Source of the DNA: Aspidapion aeneum
Taxonomy: Eukaryota; Arthropoda; Insecta; Coleoptera; Brentidae
Reading direction: 5' to 3'
Assembly (NCBI GenBank): GCA_963576565.1
Contig: OY755039.1
Span: 80,475,955-80,539,954, forward strand
DNA length: 64,000 bases
In this document: in pieces, positions 23,327-35,398 of the stretch
How the letters are laid out: each line of letters opens with the position of its first letter
Numbering within the stretch: the stretch's first letter is position 1
The notes under the pieces: generated by a model
Seen by the model: only the letters and a program-made list of their open reading frames with translations
What the model was told of the DNA's origin: nothing
The model's database searches: none
Translations under genes and position numbers: made by a program

Positions 23327-24483
23327 GGGTTTTTTTTTACGGGTATGCGCACTCGCAAGGAGATCTCTACACGCTCGAGAAGCGGCAAGTGCGCGGAAAT
23401 GTTGGTGTGTGTTGGTTTTGAAACGGTTCAGGTTGTAACCTGCAGGGAAAACTGTCGCAGGGAGTTTATTCCACAGCGATGCTGTTCTCCAGAGATATGA
23501 ATTCTGATATAATGAGGTTCTTGGTGCCAATATTTTGACAATAAATTGATGGTTACCGTCTGTTTGACGTGTTCGCCTAGTAGGTGCTACTCCCGGGGGG
23601 ATCATACGTGCCATCTCTTCAGAGCATTTTCCGTGATAATACCTGTAGAAGAGAGATAGATCGCCCACAGTTCTTCGATGTTCGAGACTATCCAAGCTAC
23701 GGGTAAGTGCGGGGTCATTGATCAGCTTGATAGCTCGTTTTTGCACGGTGTTCAAAAGCATTAAGGTATGTTTGGGTGCCGCACTCCATATATGTGAGCA
23801 GTACTCCATAGTTGGTCGAATCTGGGCTTTGTAGAGTATCAGCAGTTGGCTTGGTGTATACAGATGTCTTGTACGAAATAGCACCCCAAGCTTTTGGGAC
23901 GCCCTTTTAGCTATATCTGCCACGTGACTGTGCCAAGACATGTTGGTCTCTGCAGTGACTCCTAAGATGTTCAACTGGCTCAGCAATGCGACAGCACTTC
24001 CAGATAGCATGATATTTGGCTCACCGGTGCTGGTCTTTTTCGAAAACAGGGCTGCTTGGGTTTTCTGCGCGTTGAACTGTACAAGGTTTTTGTTGCCCCA
24101 GTCCTCTATTATCTCCAAGTCGTTATTTATCTGTGATATTTCAGTTAGTCTAAGGTAATGGAATTCACGTGCGGAGAGACATGTGGGTGGTATGACTGAG
24201 GAGACTACATTGCCATCATCTGCAAAGCAATAAAGTGGATTTACTGTTTTATCTATGAGGTCATTTATGTAAATCAGAAAAAGTGTTGGAGAAAGGATTG
24301 CTCCCTGTGGCACACCAGCATTTATTTGGTAAGAGTTGGAGTTCCGGCCATCCAGTGCAACATAAATGGATCTATCCTTAAGGTAACTTTCAAACCAAGT
24401 GCAAAGTCTCGGCGACAATCCCCTTGCTTTGAGCTTGTTGAGCAGATTGTCATGCCAGAGTTTATCGAATGCTTTAGATATAT
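23327..24483 (-). pseudogene. LINE-1st copy: 3' half of reverse transcriptase ORF (Jockey/CR1-like)
   Basis: Minus-strand continuation of the LINE broken by BEL1 at 24484. It encodes the RT core from the SKAFDKLWH motif through GVPQGAILSPTLFLIYIND and the catalytic FADD box, then the thumb and a long C-terminal region (EYCSHIWSAAP, HRRTVGDLSLFYRYYHGKCS, LWNKLPATVFP). These are typical of Jockey/CR1-group LINEs. The 3' end runs into an A-rich tail (T-run on the plus strand near 23330), so the frame reads through the tail into host DNA. The 5' half lies at 31313-32690. The clade is a motif-based judgement. Confidence 0.85.
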
Positions 24484-25014
24484 TGTTTAATGCTGCCAGT
24501 TATTTTTTCTTTATTGTTTTATTTTGAATTTTTGGGAAAACCTAACCTTAAAGTTTGTTTTGATATTTTTGGGCTTTCTGCAAAAACCTTCAAAAAAGAA
24601 AGTCCTGTTTGGGAAAAATTCCGATCAGGTGATAATTTCTCTCTTTGTTGAAAGTTATTTGTTAAATAAATTGTGTTAAAATCATTCGCGTTTTTTGCTC
24701 ACGCTGGGAGTTTGAAGCGCTACCCTGTGTGTGACAGGGGAATGAAGACTTCACTTCCGCCAAAAAACTAAAAGAAGTCACACGTGTTTTCGGGTTGAAG
24801 ACCGAAATTCCAGTCACAAGAAGGGGCGGTGCCGCCAGTGAAATTTTGGGACTGCTGCAGAATTACAGAAGGTAAGCTTCTAGCGTGTTGCCGATTTTTT
24901 CCTTCGTTTTTTAGTTTAATAGACTCTGTTTTCCCAGGCGGGGCGAATTTAATTTTGGGGTTATTTTTTTTGGGATATCTCTAGTTTTTCTCCCCTTCAG
25001 GGCTCAGATCTCTA
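24484..25014 (+). repeat. BEL1 5' LTR
   Basis: It starts TGTTTAATGCTGCCAG and ends CAGATCTCTA. It matches 30778-31312 with very few substitutions. It differs in a segment near 24660 (TTGTTAAATAAATTG here, a longer GATCACCTGATC-containing version in the 3' LTR) and has a 7-bp extra segment near 24793. Confidence 0.92.
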
Positions 25015-25016
25015 TT

Positions 25017-25034
25017 TGGTCCTTCAGACCCTTA
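25017..25034 (+). promoter_or_regulatory. BEL1 primer binding site (tRNA-Tyr-like, decayed)
   Basis: TGGTCCTTC starts 2 bp after the LTR, then diverges. The first nine bases match the tRNA-Tyr complement seen in full in BEL2. Confidence 0.55.
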
Positions 25035-25544
25035 TGTTTTGAAAAAGCCCTTTGGATTTTACAGTTTTTTTTTGTTAAAAAATTGGTAATTTTATAGCTT
25101 TTTTGCAGCAACACAGTTTTTTTGCCAGATTCGGACATTGTTGTTTTTGTACCGGTTTTTTTTAGAGTCCGCATGGTTTTGAAGGTTGGTTGCCTTGAGT
25201 TTGGTTTATGACCTCGTGCGGCAATAAAAAAAAACCCCGTTCGACATTTGGCAGCGACCCGGGCCCCCGTTCTTTTTCTTGCTGGCTGACATTTCATTGA
25301 CGTTTGTGTGTTCTAACCTCACAACTTCACGTGTTGTTTTGTTTACCTCCGAGGTTAGAACATTGTTGATTATTCGTCGGGTTTCGAATTTGTTTGTGTG
25401 AAATCCGTCGAAATTTACCTTAGTTTTTTGCTTTCGTTAAGCGCGAGATTGTTGCCGCGAGCTTAGCGAACCGTACCCGGGTGTTGATAGCGGATTTGTC
25501 GCGAAAAAATCTACTTTTTTGTATCTGATAAAAACCGCTTTGTC

Positions 25545-27644
25545 ATGTCTGACATAAAAGTTTTGAAAAAACAACAAAATAGCGTTTTTAATAAATTAAA
25601 AACAACTTATAATAGAGCCGTCGAAGCCCAGGGCAATGCAGAGAAGGCAAAAAAGTTAAAACCCAGATGGGAAGATGTGCCTTCTCTGGTAAGTCACTTC
25701 GATGCATTGCATTTTGAAATTATAAGCTTGGATAATAGTGATTAGATACAAGAAAGTGAGGAAACTTTAGTGCAGGAATTTGATGAAATGAAATACACAA
25801 TTAGATCGATTTGTCGTGAGCTCTATCCGGAGGATTACCAAGATGCCTCACAGACAATTTTGAACCATTCCCTGGTAAATGTGGACAGGGGTCTTGAATT
25901 TAAAAGAATAGAGGTACCCCATTTTGACGGTCATCTTAAAAAATGGCCCACCTTTTTTGATATGTTTAAGTCACTTGTCCACGATAAAGCTGACATGAGT
26001 GAAATAGCTAAATTTCAAGCTTTAAATACCGCTCTGGTGGGAGAGGCTGCATCTGTAATTAGGAACATACCGCTAACCTCAGATAATTATCGAGTAGCCT
26101 TCGATGCGATGATTAGACGCTTTAATAATAAAAGAATTTTGGTAACAAATTATTGGACGTCTATTTGTTAAGCCCCTTCTGCAAAATCGAGCAACCCACA
26201 TGATTTAAGGTTATTGTTGTCCACTTTCCGGGAAAATTTGGAAGCTTTGTCAAACTATGATGATGTAGACCTTTTAGATTTTGCTAAAATGATTCTTCTT
26301 TTGCAAAAAGTTGATACCCCATTAAAAACTCAGTTTGAGATTGACTATGGTAATAAGGAAATCCCATCCTATAATGATTTGTTTAAATTCTTAGAGAAAA
26401 ATTGTCGGGCTTTGGAAAATAGTTCTCTTTTGAATAAGCTGAAGGAGGTCTCACCTCCTCTACCCCCTAGGAAGGGTGGCAAACCACCCTATCCTGTGTT
26501 ATTGACTGGAACAGGCCAGTCTGGTAATAAAGGTTGTGTTTATTGCCAGCAACAGCCCTACCGTCCCCTTGTGAAGTGTACCAGATTTCTGGAATTAGAA
26601 GTAGGTCAGCGCCATCAATTTGTTAAGCGTGAACGATTGTGTTTTAACTGCTTTGGCAAACATGGTGTATCTCAATGCCCTACAAATGCCACGTGTCGTC
26701 AGTGCCAGGGTCTTCACCATTCCCTGTTGCACTTTGTGAAAAGCTCTCCGAGCCCCCAAGTTGATCGCCCAGGGGAGACCCCCCGTATACTTAATAGTGA
26801 AGGTGCCCAACAGGCATTGTGTACCGCTACACCCAGTAGCAACCATTTTGAACCTCGTAAGAGGAGACCTGTGCTTTTTGCAACTGCCGAAGTTTTAGTG
26901 GTAGATGCCAACAAAAAGTTTGTTTCTTTTCGGGCAATTTTAGATTCCGCTAGTGAAGCGTCCTTTGTAACCGTCTCTTTGGCTGAGAGGTTAGGACTTA
27001 AAGCTGCTCCGAATAGAACTCCTATTGAAGGAATAAATGGCATGATTTCTAGTACATCAGATGGCAATGTAACATTGCAAATAGGCTCGTCCAAGTTTCC
27101 TGATAGTTTGTTTTCCTGTGATGCCATTCTTATTCCTAAAATTTGTGGAACCATACCTGTGACTGTTGTAGAATATGATTCTATTCAGTGGCCGTACCTA
27201 AAAGATTTAGATTTTGCAGATCCTAATTTTGGACAACCTAGTAGTGTAGACCTTTTAATTGGTGTTGATTTGTTTGGTCAGATGCTTGTGCCTGGCTTTA
27301 AAAAAGGAGAAAATGGAGGACCTTGTGCCATTGATTCAATATTTGGTTGGATACTCCTTGGTGGTATTGATGGTCCTCGTAAAACTCAAAAACCCATTAG
27401 TTTGTTGACCTCAGTGTCTTCCCCTATAGAATCTCGATTGGATAGTGCCTTACAAAGGTTTTGGGAACTAGAATCGACCCCTCAAAAAATCCCTCTTTCC
27501 TCTGATGAGGATTTGTGTGAAAGAATATTTGCTACCACTCATTCAAGAACTCAGTCCGGCAGATATGTTGTTCGCTTCCTTTCAGAGAGCATCGACAAGA
27601 ACTTGGTAACTCTAACGGTCAAGCATTGCATAGATTTAATATGA
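25545..27644 (+). pseudogene. BEL1 gag-protease region
   Basis: One reading frame, interrupted by a TAG at 25743 and a TAA at 26169. It starts MSDIKVLKKQQ, similar in style to the BEL2 and BEL3 gag starts. A capsid-like region follows (HFDGHLKKWPTFFDMFKSLV), then a CCHC-rich nucleocapsid (CVYCQQQ ... RLCFNCFGKHGVSQC ... CRQCQGLHHSLLHF, about 26530-26730). A retropepsin-like domain has the active-site motif LDSASEASF near 26940. Bel/Pao proteases usually show LDSG or LDTG. The frame then runs to the linker before RT (RFWELE). Two stops make it non-functional. Confidence 0.85.
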
Positions 27645-29323
27645 TGGAAAACCGATTGTTGAAAAATCCTGCTTTGTATAGTGCGTACAAAGACTTTGTT
27701 CAGGATTACCTAGACCAGGGGCATATGAAATTGGACAATTCTAGCCCTGACTTCCATTCATATTTTATTCCACACCACCCAGTTGTGAAGGCAGATAGTG
27801 ACTTGTCAAAAATTCGAATTGTTTTTGATGCATCTGCCAAGACCTCAAATAGTCGTAGCTTAGATTCTATTTTATTGGTAGGACCTAAACTCCAAAGAGA
27901 TATTGTGTCAATATTGCTTACTTTTCGCCTTTATAGTGTTGTATATTCTAGTGACATACGTCAAATGTTCAGGCGGATTGATATGCATCAGGCTGACGTT
28001 AAAGATCATAGCAGTGGCTTTCCACTAGCGAGCAAGGTGTTGATGCATACTACTTATGTGGACGATGCCATCGGATTAGCTAATTCTGTAGCTGAAGCTT
28101 TAGAAAGCCAGAAACAGATAATTGCGTTGTTAAAATTGGGTTGTTTTGAACTTCGTAAGTGGACTAGCAACACTCCTGAGTTACTAGAATCGGTTCCAGC
28201 TAGTCATCAGCAACCAAATTCCTTTGATGATGAATCTGCTGGTTTAAAAATCCTTAGACTAAAGTGGTGTCCAAAATTGGATTCGTTTTGTTATGATGTG
28301 ATGCCCATGGAAAGACCTTGTACCAAGAGAAACATTCTTTCTGAGATTGCAAGGATATATGATCCACTCGGGCTCCTAGCCCCAGTTGTTTTGGTTGCTA
28401 AATGTTTAATGCAACGTTTGTGGGTCCAGGGTCTTTCATGGGATGATACCCCCTCCAGTGATATTGTTGCACAGTGGCAACTCTATGTGTCGCAACTACC
28501 ATTGTTATCTTCGATATCAATACCTCGTTATGTTGTGAAGCAAAATGCTCTCACCACTGAATTGCATGGCTTTTGTGACGCCTCAATGTGTTCATATGGT
28601 GGTGCAGTATATATTCGACAAATTGAGTTGGATGGAAATATTTCTATCTTCCTTTTGTGTGGGAAAAGTAGGGTGTGCCCTTCGAAAAGTATTTCTATTC
28701 CACGCTTAGAATTGTGTGCTGCTGTATTGGTGGCAGAGCTATTGGAGTTTGTTGGCAATCATCTTGATTGCATCCCGATTGATAAGATTTTTGCTTGGTC
28801 TGACTCCAGCGTTACCTTTGCTTGGATAAAATCGTGTCCATCAAAACGAAAGGTTTTTGTAGCCAATCGTGTAACGACTATTCAAGAGAAAGTTCCCCCC
28901 AGCTGTTGGTACCATGTAAATGGTAAGGAGAACCCAGCTGATTGCTTATCCCGGAGCCTACTTCCTGGTCAATTGATAGACCATCCTCTTTGGTTTACTG
29001 GACCATCCTGGTTGGCCCAGTCTAGTGAAACATGGCCTATAAACCATAAAATTAATGCGTTTGATGCTGATCTACCCATTGAGGAAAATCGTTTTGTTTT
29101 TGAGACAACAGAAATACCCCTTGATGAAGTACAGCTGTTACTCACTAAGTACTCCTCTTTACATAAAATCTTGGGCATTGTTGCCTTTGGTTTGAGACCT
29201 TTTCGAGTGAAAAAAGATCCTTCTTTATCTTTTCCTACTAAAGCCCTCAATGAAGCAGATCTTTATTATGCTACTTTAGTTGTTGTGCGAGTTGTACAAC
29301 AAGAAGTTTTTTTGAAGATTTGA
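27626..29323 (+). pseudogene. BEL1 reverse transcriptase-RNase H, RT core deleted
   Basis: It is shifted in frame relative to the gag-protease part. Motifs in order are FIPHHPVVK, IRIVFDASAK, SDIRQMFRRI, the catalytic YVDDAIG, CTKRNILSEIARIYDPLGLLAP, then RNase H (ELHGFCDASMCSYGGAVY, IPRLELCAAVL, AWSDSSVTFAWI, NPADCLSR). Compared with BEL2, about 50 residues between the first catalytic Asp block and YVDD are missing near 28010, including the WRF and GL-SSPYLA motifs. The RT palm is therefore broken. The frame ends at a frameshift near 29310. Confidence 0.9.
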
Positions 29324-29380
29324 AAAGGATACGTAAGGGTGAGAGTTGTGCTAAGCCTCTTCGAAAGTTAGCTCCTTTTC

Positions 29381-30573
29381 TTGATTCCCATGGTGTTCAG
29401 GGTGGGCGGTAGATTACGTCACACTGATTTAGCATATGAGGTGAAACACCCCATGTTGTTGCCTCGTAGTCATAGGCTTACCACTTTCATTATTGAAAAA
29501 TTCCATAATGAGCATGGACATCCAGGTCCTCGCTTATTGGAGTACCTCCTAAATCAACAGTTTTGGATTTTGTCAGTGAAAAGTGCCATTCACAGTGTTG
29601 TTTCCAAGTGTTTTTGTTGTGCCGGGGTAAATCCCAAACCACTGCACCCATTCATGGGTGACCTTCCTAAATTTAGAGTATCCCAGGTGAAGCCCTTTTC
29701 CCATGTTAGTGTAGATTTTATGGGTCCATTCTCCATCACGTTAACCAAGCGTCGTGGTGTAAAAAGTCAAAAGGCTTATGGGTGTATTTTTGTTTGTTTC
29801 CCAACAAAGGCCATTCACCTGGAGGCTGTTTCTGATTTGTCCACTGATGCATTTTTGGCTGCCCTCCGCCGATTTGTTGGTAGACGTGGCAGATGTGCTG
29901 CCCTCTACAGTGACCAGGACACTAATTTTGTTGGGGCAAATAACCTCCTTGTGTCCTATTGTCAGCAAGCTGCTGAGACTTTAGCGATTAAGTGGTGTTT
30001 TAATCCACCCGCCAGTCCGCATTTTGGTGGACTCCATGAGTCTGGGGTAAAGTCCACGAAAACTCATCTGAAGAGAATTGTGGGGATCAAATCCTAACCT
30101 TTAAAGAGTTGATGACTGTATTGGTTCAGATTGAGGCTATTTTAAATAGTCGACCATTGTGTAGTATGAGCCCTGATCCTCATGACTTTCAAAGTCTTAC
30201 TCCTGGACATTTCCTCATTTTGGAACCCTTGACAGCCCCTCCCGATGAAGACCTCACCAATGTTAAGTTAAACCGTCTCCATCGCTGGCAGCTTGTTCAG
30301 CAGATCCAGCAGCATTTTTGGTGCCGCTGGCATATGGAGTATTAACAGTCGTTGCAACAACGCGAAAGATGGAATACCCCCGATAACCCTCCAAAAGTTG
30401 GAACATTAGTAGCGTTGAAAGACGAAAACCTACCCCCATTGAAGTGGTCACTCGGTAGAATTGAAAAAATTTACTCGAGTCCAGATAGAATCCCCCGTGT
30501 CGTGCAAGTAAAAACCGCGAAAGGATTACTTGACCGTAGTTTGGTGAAGGTATGTCCGTTACCCAGCCAGTAA
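29381..30573 (+). pseudogene. BEL1 integrase
   Basis: Three pieces make up the integrase. 29381-30097 has the HHCC zinc region (HNEHGHPG ... CFCCAG) and the catalytic core Asp residues (VSVDFMGPF, YSDQDTNFVGA). The Glu-bearing segment FGGLHESGVKSTK follows near 30020. A frameshift near 30090 leads to 30109-30345 (LNSRPL, LTPGHFLI, RWQLVQQIQQHFW), and a TAA at 30343 precedes 30352-30573 (RERWN, LVALKDENLPP, WSLGRIEKIY). It is decayed but complete in domain order. Confidence 0.88.
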
Positions 30574-30764
30574 CCAACCTTCAAAGCCTTGTGTAGCGTG
30601 AATCATGCTTATTTGAATTAACTTAAGTATGACGTCCATAGTTATTGCGATAAAATTATTGTTGCAAAAATGCTAATTTATTGTTTAGACTCTTTGGGCA
30701 ATTGAATAACCTTTTTTTTTGATTTTTTTGTTTTTGGGTTTTTCTATAAAAATTGGGAATTTTT

Positions 30765-30777
30765 ATGGTGGGCGGAA
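30765..30777 (+). promoter_or_regulatory. BEL1 polypurine tract
   Basis: ATGGTGGGCGGAA directly precedes the 3' LTR start TGTTTAATG, which is the expected position and purine content. Confidence 0.7.
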
Positions 30778-31312
30778 TGTTTAATGCTGCCAGTTATTTT
30801 TTCTTTATTGTTTTATTTTGAATTTTTGGGAAAACCTAACCTTAAAGTTTGTTTTGATATTTTTGGGCTTTCTGCAAAAACCTTCAAAAAAGAAAGTCCT
30901 GTTTGGGAAAAATTCCGATCAGGTGATAATTTCTCTCTTTGTTGAAAGTTATTTTCTTTTTGATCACCTGATCATTGTGTTAAAATCATTCGCGTTTTTT
31001 GCTCACGCTGGGAGTTTGAAGCGCCACCCTGTGTGTGACAGGGGAATGAAGACTTCACTTCCGCCAAAAAACTAAAAGAAGTCACACGTGTTTTCGAGAC
31101 CGAAATTCCAGTCACAAGAAGGGGCGGTGCCGCCAGTGAAATTTTGGGACTGCTGCAGAATTACAGAAGGTAAGCTTCTAGCGTGTTGTCGATTTTTTCC
31201 TTCGTTTTTTAGTTTAATAGACTCTGTTTTCCCAGGCGGGGCGAATTTAATTTTGGGGTTATTTTTTTTGGGATATCTCTAGTTTTTCTCCCCTTCAGGG
31301 CTCAGATCTCTA
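30778..31312 (+). repeat. BEL1 3' LTR
   Basis: Runs TGTTTAATGCTGCCAG to CAGATCTCTA and is followed by the LINE sequence TATATCTAAGGCAATTG. It is very similar to 24484-25014. Confidence 0.92.
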
Positions 31313-32690
31313 TATATCTAAGGCAATTGTTCTTGTTTCACCTCGCAACTCAATCGCTTTTTGCCATAAGTGAGTGACGTATGTAAGTAAATCGCCAGTT
31401 GACCTATATTTTCGAAATCCGTATTGCTTGTCGTTGATAATTTTGTACTTTTCCAAGTACTTGGTTAGGTGATTGTTCACAACTCTTTCCATTACTTTTG
31501 ATATCACCAGAAGTAGAGCAATTGGTCTATAGTTTAACGGATCTGTCTTTTTTCCTTTCTTTGGAATGGGTTGTACTGCGGCAGACTATAAGATAAATTG
31601 AATAATTTTGCGAAAGTTGGGGTGAGTTCGCTAGCACAATTTTTGAGTACTATCGCGGGAATGCCATCTGGACCCATTGCTTTGTTTGTATCCAACTTTT
31701 TAAGGGATTTTGGTATTTCTCTGTGACAAAAGGGTATCTCTGGCATACTGTGGGAATTTGGCACTGTTAGGTTTGATTTGGAGGAAAAGATTTTGGCCAG
31801 CATATTGGCTTTTTCCTCTGATGTTGTGGCTAAGTGAGTATTTTTATCTGTAAGTGGTGGTATGGATGACTTGGTGAAGTTTACTCCAACGGCTTTTGCA
31901 AGAGACCAAAAGGACCTAGAACTACTTGGACAATTCAGCAACCTGTTTTTTATTCTTTGATTGTATGTTTTTTTGGCGGCGTCAATAGTAATTTTGCAAC
32001 TATTTCTGGCTTCTATAAATTCTGTGTGGTTTTGAGCGGTTTGTTGTCGTTTCCAAAGGTTATATGCTCTGTGTTTTTTCTGTACAGCCGTTTGACACTG
32101 GCTGTTGAACCAAGGTTTTGCATTAGCTCTGCGTTTTATTGTATGTGGGATATATGCATCCATTCCAGATAAGATTACTTTTGTTATTTCATTACAGCAA
32201 ATAGTGGGATCAGCTGTTTTAAAGCCAACCTCTTGCCATGGAAAATCCAGGTAAAACTGTTTAAGGTCATTCCATTTTGCCGATTTATAGTGCCACATTT
32301 TACGAGGAAGTGATTGTTGGCTTGGCGGTATGAACATTTCGCACTTTGTTCTTATAAGTTTATGATCGGATGAACCAAGTGGGGGATCTACTTGAATTGT
32401 GTACAAGTCAGGATTTGTAGTTAGGAAAAGCGCTGCAAATTCACCCCGTTCTGAGATACGGGTAGGTTCATCGACAAGCTGCGTTAGACCGCAACTTATG
32501 GCAAAAGCTTCTGCTTCCCTGCCTTCATTATCTGTTTTGTTGTGGTGTTTTAGCCAGGGTATATTGTGGACGTTGAAATCGCCTAAAAAAACAATTTCTG
32601 CATGTGGATAGTTAGACTGTATACTATCACAGTTTTCGGATAATGTCGCAAAAAATTTTTGATACTCGGTGTTACTTGGCGGGTACGTAA
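31313..32690 (-). pseudogene. LINE-1st copy: endonuclease C-terminus and 5' half of reverse transcriptase
   Basis: On the minus strand, 32690 down to 32400 encodes the C-terminal half of an APE-type endonuclease (IVFLGDFNVHNIPWL, LGSSDHKLI). The linker and RT start follow (KKLDTNKAMGPDGIPAIVLK). After a frameshift near 31560 comes ISKVMERVVNNHLTKYLEKY ... YGFRKYRSTGDLL and IALDI at the BEL1 junction. The RT then continues at 24483. The endonuclease N-terminus and any ORF1 are missing, so the copy is 5'-truncated, as is usual for LINE insertion. It is not functional. Confidence 0.85.
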
Positions 32691-33218
32691 TGACTTTCTT
32701 TTATTACATCTAGATACGTCAAATTTTGTTAGGCAGATTCGTATCTACTTTGTAAAATAAGATGTTAACTTAATTAATTAAAACTTATCTTATACGATAT
32801 TTTCGGCAACAAATTTTATTATTTAATATAGGTACTTGTTGATTATATTAAATAAAATAAAAATATTCAGTAAAAAGAAATTGTCGGTAATAAGTTCAAT
32901 TTTGTGTCGATAACATGGACCCTTTATTTTAAAAAGTGTCGATATAAGGGACATTTTGCCTTCTTTAAAACTTTTTTATTTTTTTTATTACGGTTAAAAA
33001 TTAACATAAAAAAAAACATAATTTTATTAAAATAGACCCTTGATTTTATCCAAGAAAAAAGATTAGCTCGTTAGTAGTTTATAATAATTTTTTATTGCCT
33101 ACGAAAGTCAATATTTCGCTTACACTGTCGATAATATGTACACTCACCCCAGCTAGAAATTCAAAGGCAAACAGTGACGGGAAATAAACGCACAGGAAAA
33201 ACGCGAAAAGGAAATGGG

Positions 33219-33578
33219 TATCATAACAAAAACATTTTATAAGTACGCGAAAATGGCATTCCGTAAAAAGAATTGAGATAAAAGTAAAGCCAAGTTTTCC
33301 AATACAAATTTCAAAATGACCTATCTTACTAGTTTGGAAATGTTTTTTTAAACTTTGCTATTACAGCCAAAGTTCTTTATGTTCAATTTAGCACTGTGCC
33401 TAAGAGTCATTTATAGCCGTAATAGCCAAGTTTAGAAAAATATTTCCAAACTAGTAAGAACCTTTCATTTTGAAATTTGTATTGGAAAACTTGGCTTTAA
33501 TTTTATCTCAATTCTTTTTACGAAATTTACCATTTTCGCGTACTTGGCTTTTTTTACATAAAATGTTTTTGTTATGAT
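33219..33578. mobile_element. small foldback/MITE with ~130-bp arms
   Basis: Arms 33219-33350 and 33432-33578 are reverse complements with few differences. They share ATCATAACAAAAACATTTTA, AAAAAGAATTGAGATAAAA and GGAAATG/CATTTC-flanked ACTAGT. The loop is about 80 bp. It lies immediately beyond the TIR element's right end. No target duplication is clear and it has no coding capacity. Confidence 0.8.
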
Positions 33579-33689
33579 TTCACTTCTTTTTTAAAGGAAT
33601 TGGATAATACTTAATTTTTAAAGTAGTAAAATATGCGGAATATTGTTCAAAACTTTTGCAATGCCTTACTTAAATTTTTGTGATTTTTT

Positions 33690-34200
33690 AATTTTTTCCA
33701 TGGTTTTATCGTTCCTATCAGCCTTCCAAAGCTCAGCTCTCTAGCGTTTCTGAAAGTGCACAATGATACTTTTACATAACTTTACATGTATAGAGGAGGG
33801 AAATAAATTAAAATTGTCGTGTTTTTAAATTTTGTCCTATAGTTTTATCATAGTTCCTATCAGTCTTCCAATGCTCAGCTCTCTAGCGTTTCTGGAAGTG
33901 GGTAATGTTACTTTTACATAACTATACATTTATAGGGGAGGAGAGTAAATGAAAATATTGGGGTTTTTTGATTTTTTCCTATAGTTTTATCATAGTGCCT
34001 ATCAGTCTGCCAAAGCTCAACTCTCTAGCATTTCTGGAAGTGAGCGATGCTAATTTTACATAACTTTAAATGTATAGGGGAGGGGAGTAAATTAAAATTT
34101 TGGGGTTTTTTGATTTTTTCCAGGGGTTTGGTCATAATTTCTATCAGTCTGCAAAATTTCAGCTTTGTAGCATGTCTGGAAGTACAGTAGAATATTGATG
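33690..34200. repeat. diverged tandem repeat, ~127-bp unit x4
   Basis: Units are marked by TTTATC-TAGTTCCTATCAG, AAGCTCAGCTCTCTAGC, TTTCTGGAAGTG, TTTTACATAACTTTA and TATAGGGGAGGGGAGTAAAT. The copies differ appreciably. A (GAGT)n tract at about 34209-34240 ends the array. Confidence 0.8.
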
Positions 34201-34240
34201 ATTTATACATGAGTGAGTGAGTGAGTCAGTGAGTGAGTGG

Positions 34241-35396
34241 CAATTTCGACGTTTTTTGAAATTTCGTAACTACTTTACTACTTTATGGAATTTAATGAAA
34301 CTTGGAGGGGTTGTTAACTCCATGGAGATCTCCGACTGTGCAAAGTTTGAGATTAGTAGCTCATTCCGAAGTAGAGTTTTAGGTAGGTCAAATATCGGCT
34401 GAAATGTTTCCAGAAAAGATGGTTACGGCGAACTTGGCGAGGCACTGCCGTGCCCTCAGATTCGCACAGGAATAAACGCTACACAGAAAAAGGCGCGCGC
34501 CTAGTAGAGCGCACACTAAAAAAGTTTCGACGTATGGAAAAGTCACAATAAAATAAATGTTAGTCTCTAAATTTGGAATGGTAGATACTGTTACAGGTTA
34601 CTTGATCATCTTAATTTTGCTCACAGAAATAGGGTAGTATACAAGAGGTGTCACTTTAGAGGCCACAAGGCAATTTTCTCGAGATAGATAGCATCAAAGT
34701 TGGCGATTTTTATACTTTTTTGATAATAACTTTTTTAAAAGTCGTGTATTAGAACAAGAGCAATAAGTGGAGATATTTAAAAAAAAATTATGAGGTCAAT
34801 TTTTCTCAGGAAAAACTATTTATTGTAACAAACTTTTATAAACGCAATGTTTTTCTTGATATTTTTTGTTATTGAAAATAAGTCTGTACGGAGGCATATT
34901 AATAAAATATCATGTATATTTAAAAAAAATAAATGATCAAAAATTTAAATTTTTTAAAGATTTTTTTTTTATTTATGGAACTTGTAATTTTATCAAAAAT
35001 AAAATTATAAATTTTTTGATCACAATTATTATAGCTAAGTTTGACCACGGATCACCGTGGTTTGACTGTGATAAATTAAATTTTTTTTGAAAAACCTTTT
35101 TCCCTCATTCCTATAATTTTCAAAATCCTATATCTTAAAAATATATGAAGATTGTTGATCGACCTCCATTTAGATAAACTTTTTTTATCAGAAATTACCT
35201 GCTGCACTATGGCTTCTAAGTTATGGGACATCCTGTATATTTATATGTAAATTTTGAAAGTTTTTTAGAATTTTGAAAATATTCGAAATTTTTTTAGAAT
35301 TTTGAAAATTTTTTAAACTTTATTTATTGAAATTTATAAAAACTTAAAAAATTATCAAAATATTTAAAACTTGAAGATTTTTTATTATTTGTGAAC
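34241..35396. other. non-coding stretch
   Basis: No gene is seen. 34250-34400 has the phrase ACTTGGAGGGGTTGTTAACT, typical of old insect repeats. 34450-34530 is GC-richer and unidentified. 34650-35230 is AT-rich. Open frames at 34217 and 34866 have no recognisable features. Confidence 0.5.
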
Positions 35397-35398
35397 TA

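Larger units (their letters stand above)
24484..31312 (+). mobile_element. BEL1: Bel/Pao LTR retrotransposon, decayed, inserted in LINE
   Basis: The 6.8-kb element has 531- and 535-bp LTRs and gag, protease, RT/RNase H and integrase in Bel/Pao order. It sits inside the LINE RT gene, with TATAT on both sides (24479-24483 and 31313-31317) as a 5-bp target duplication. The duplication lies within a short TA run, so the exact edge is plus or minus 1 bp. The coding part carries in-frame stops at 25743, 26169 and 30343. Frameshifts lie near 27630, 29310, 29395 and 30090, and RT has a deletion. Confidence 0.92.
22409..33150. mobile_element. TIR element with TGTCGATA motifs, disrupted by LINE and BEL1
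   Basis: The ends are inverted copies sharing GTGTACATATTATCGACAGT: left around 22413-22434, right the complement of 33124-33150. Removing the LINE/BEL1 block (about 23327-32690) leaves about 1.4 kb. That remainder has about a dozen TGTCGATA/TATCGACA words on both sides (such as 22755, 22780, 22955, 22977, 32903, 32937 and 33127), which could be transposase-binding sites. No transposase is readable. The superfamily is unknown and the target duplication unclear. Confidence 0.6.

Noticed and set aside
31957..32611. Plus-strand frames overlapping the LINE
   Set aside because: Antisense shadows of the endonuclease/RT coding sequence.
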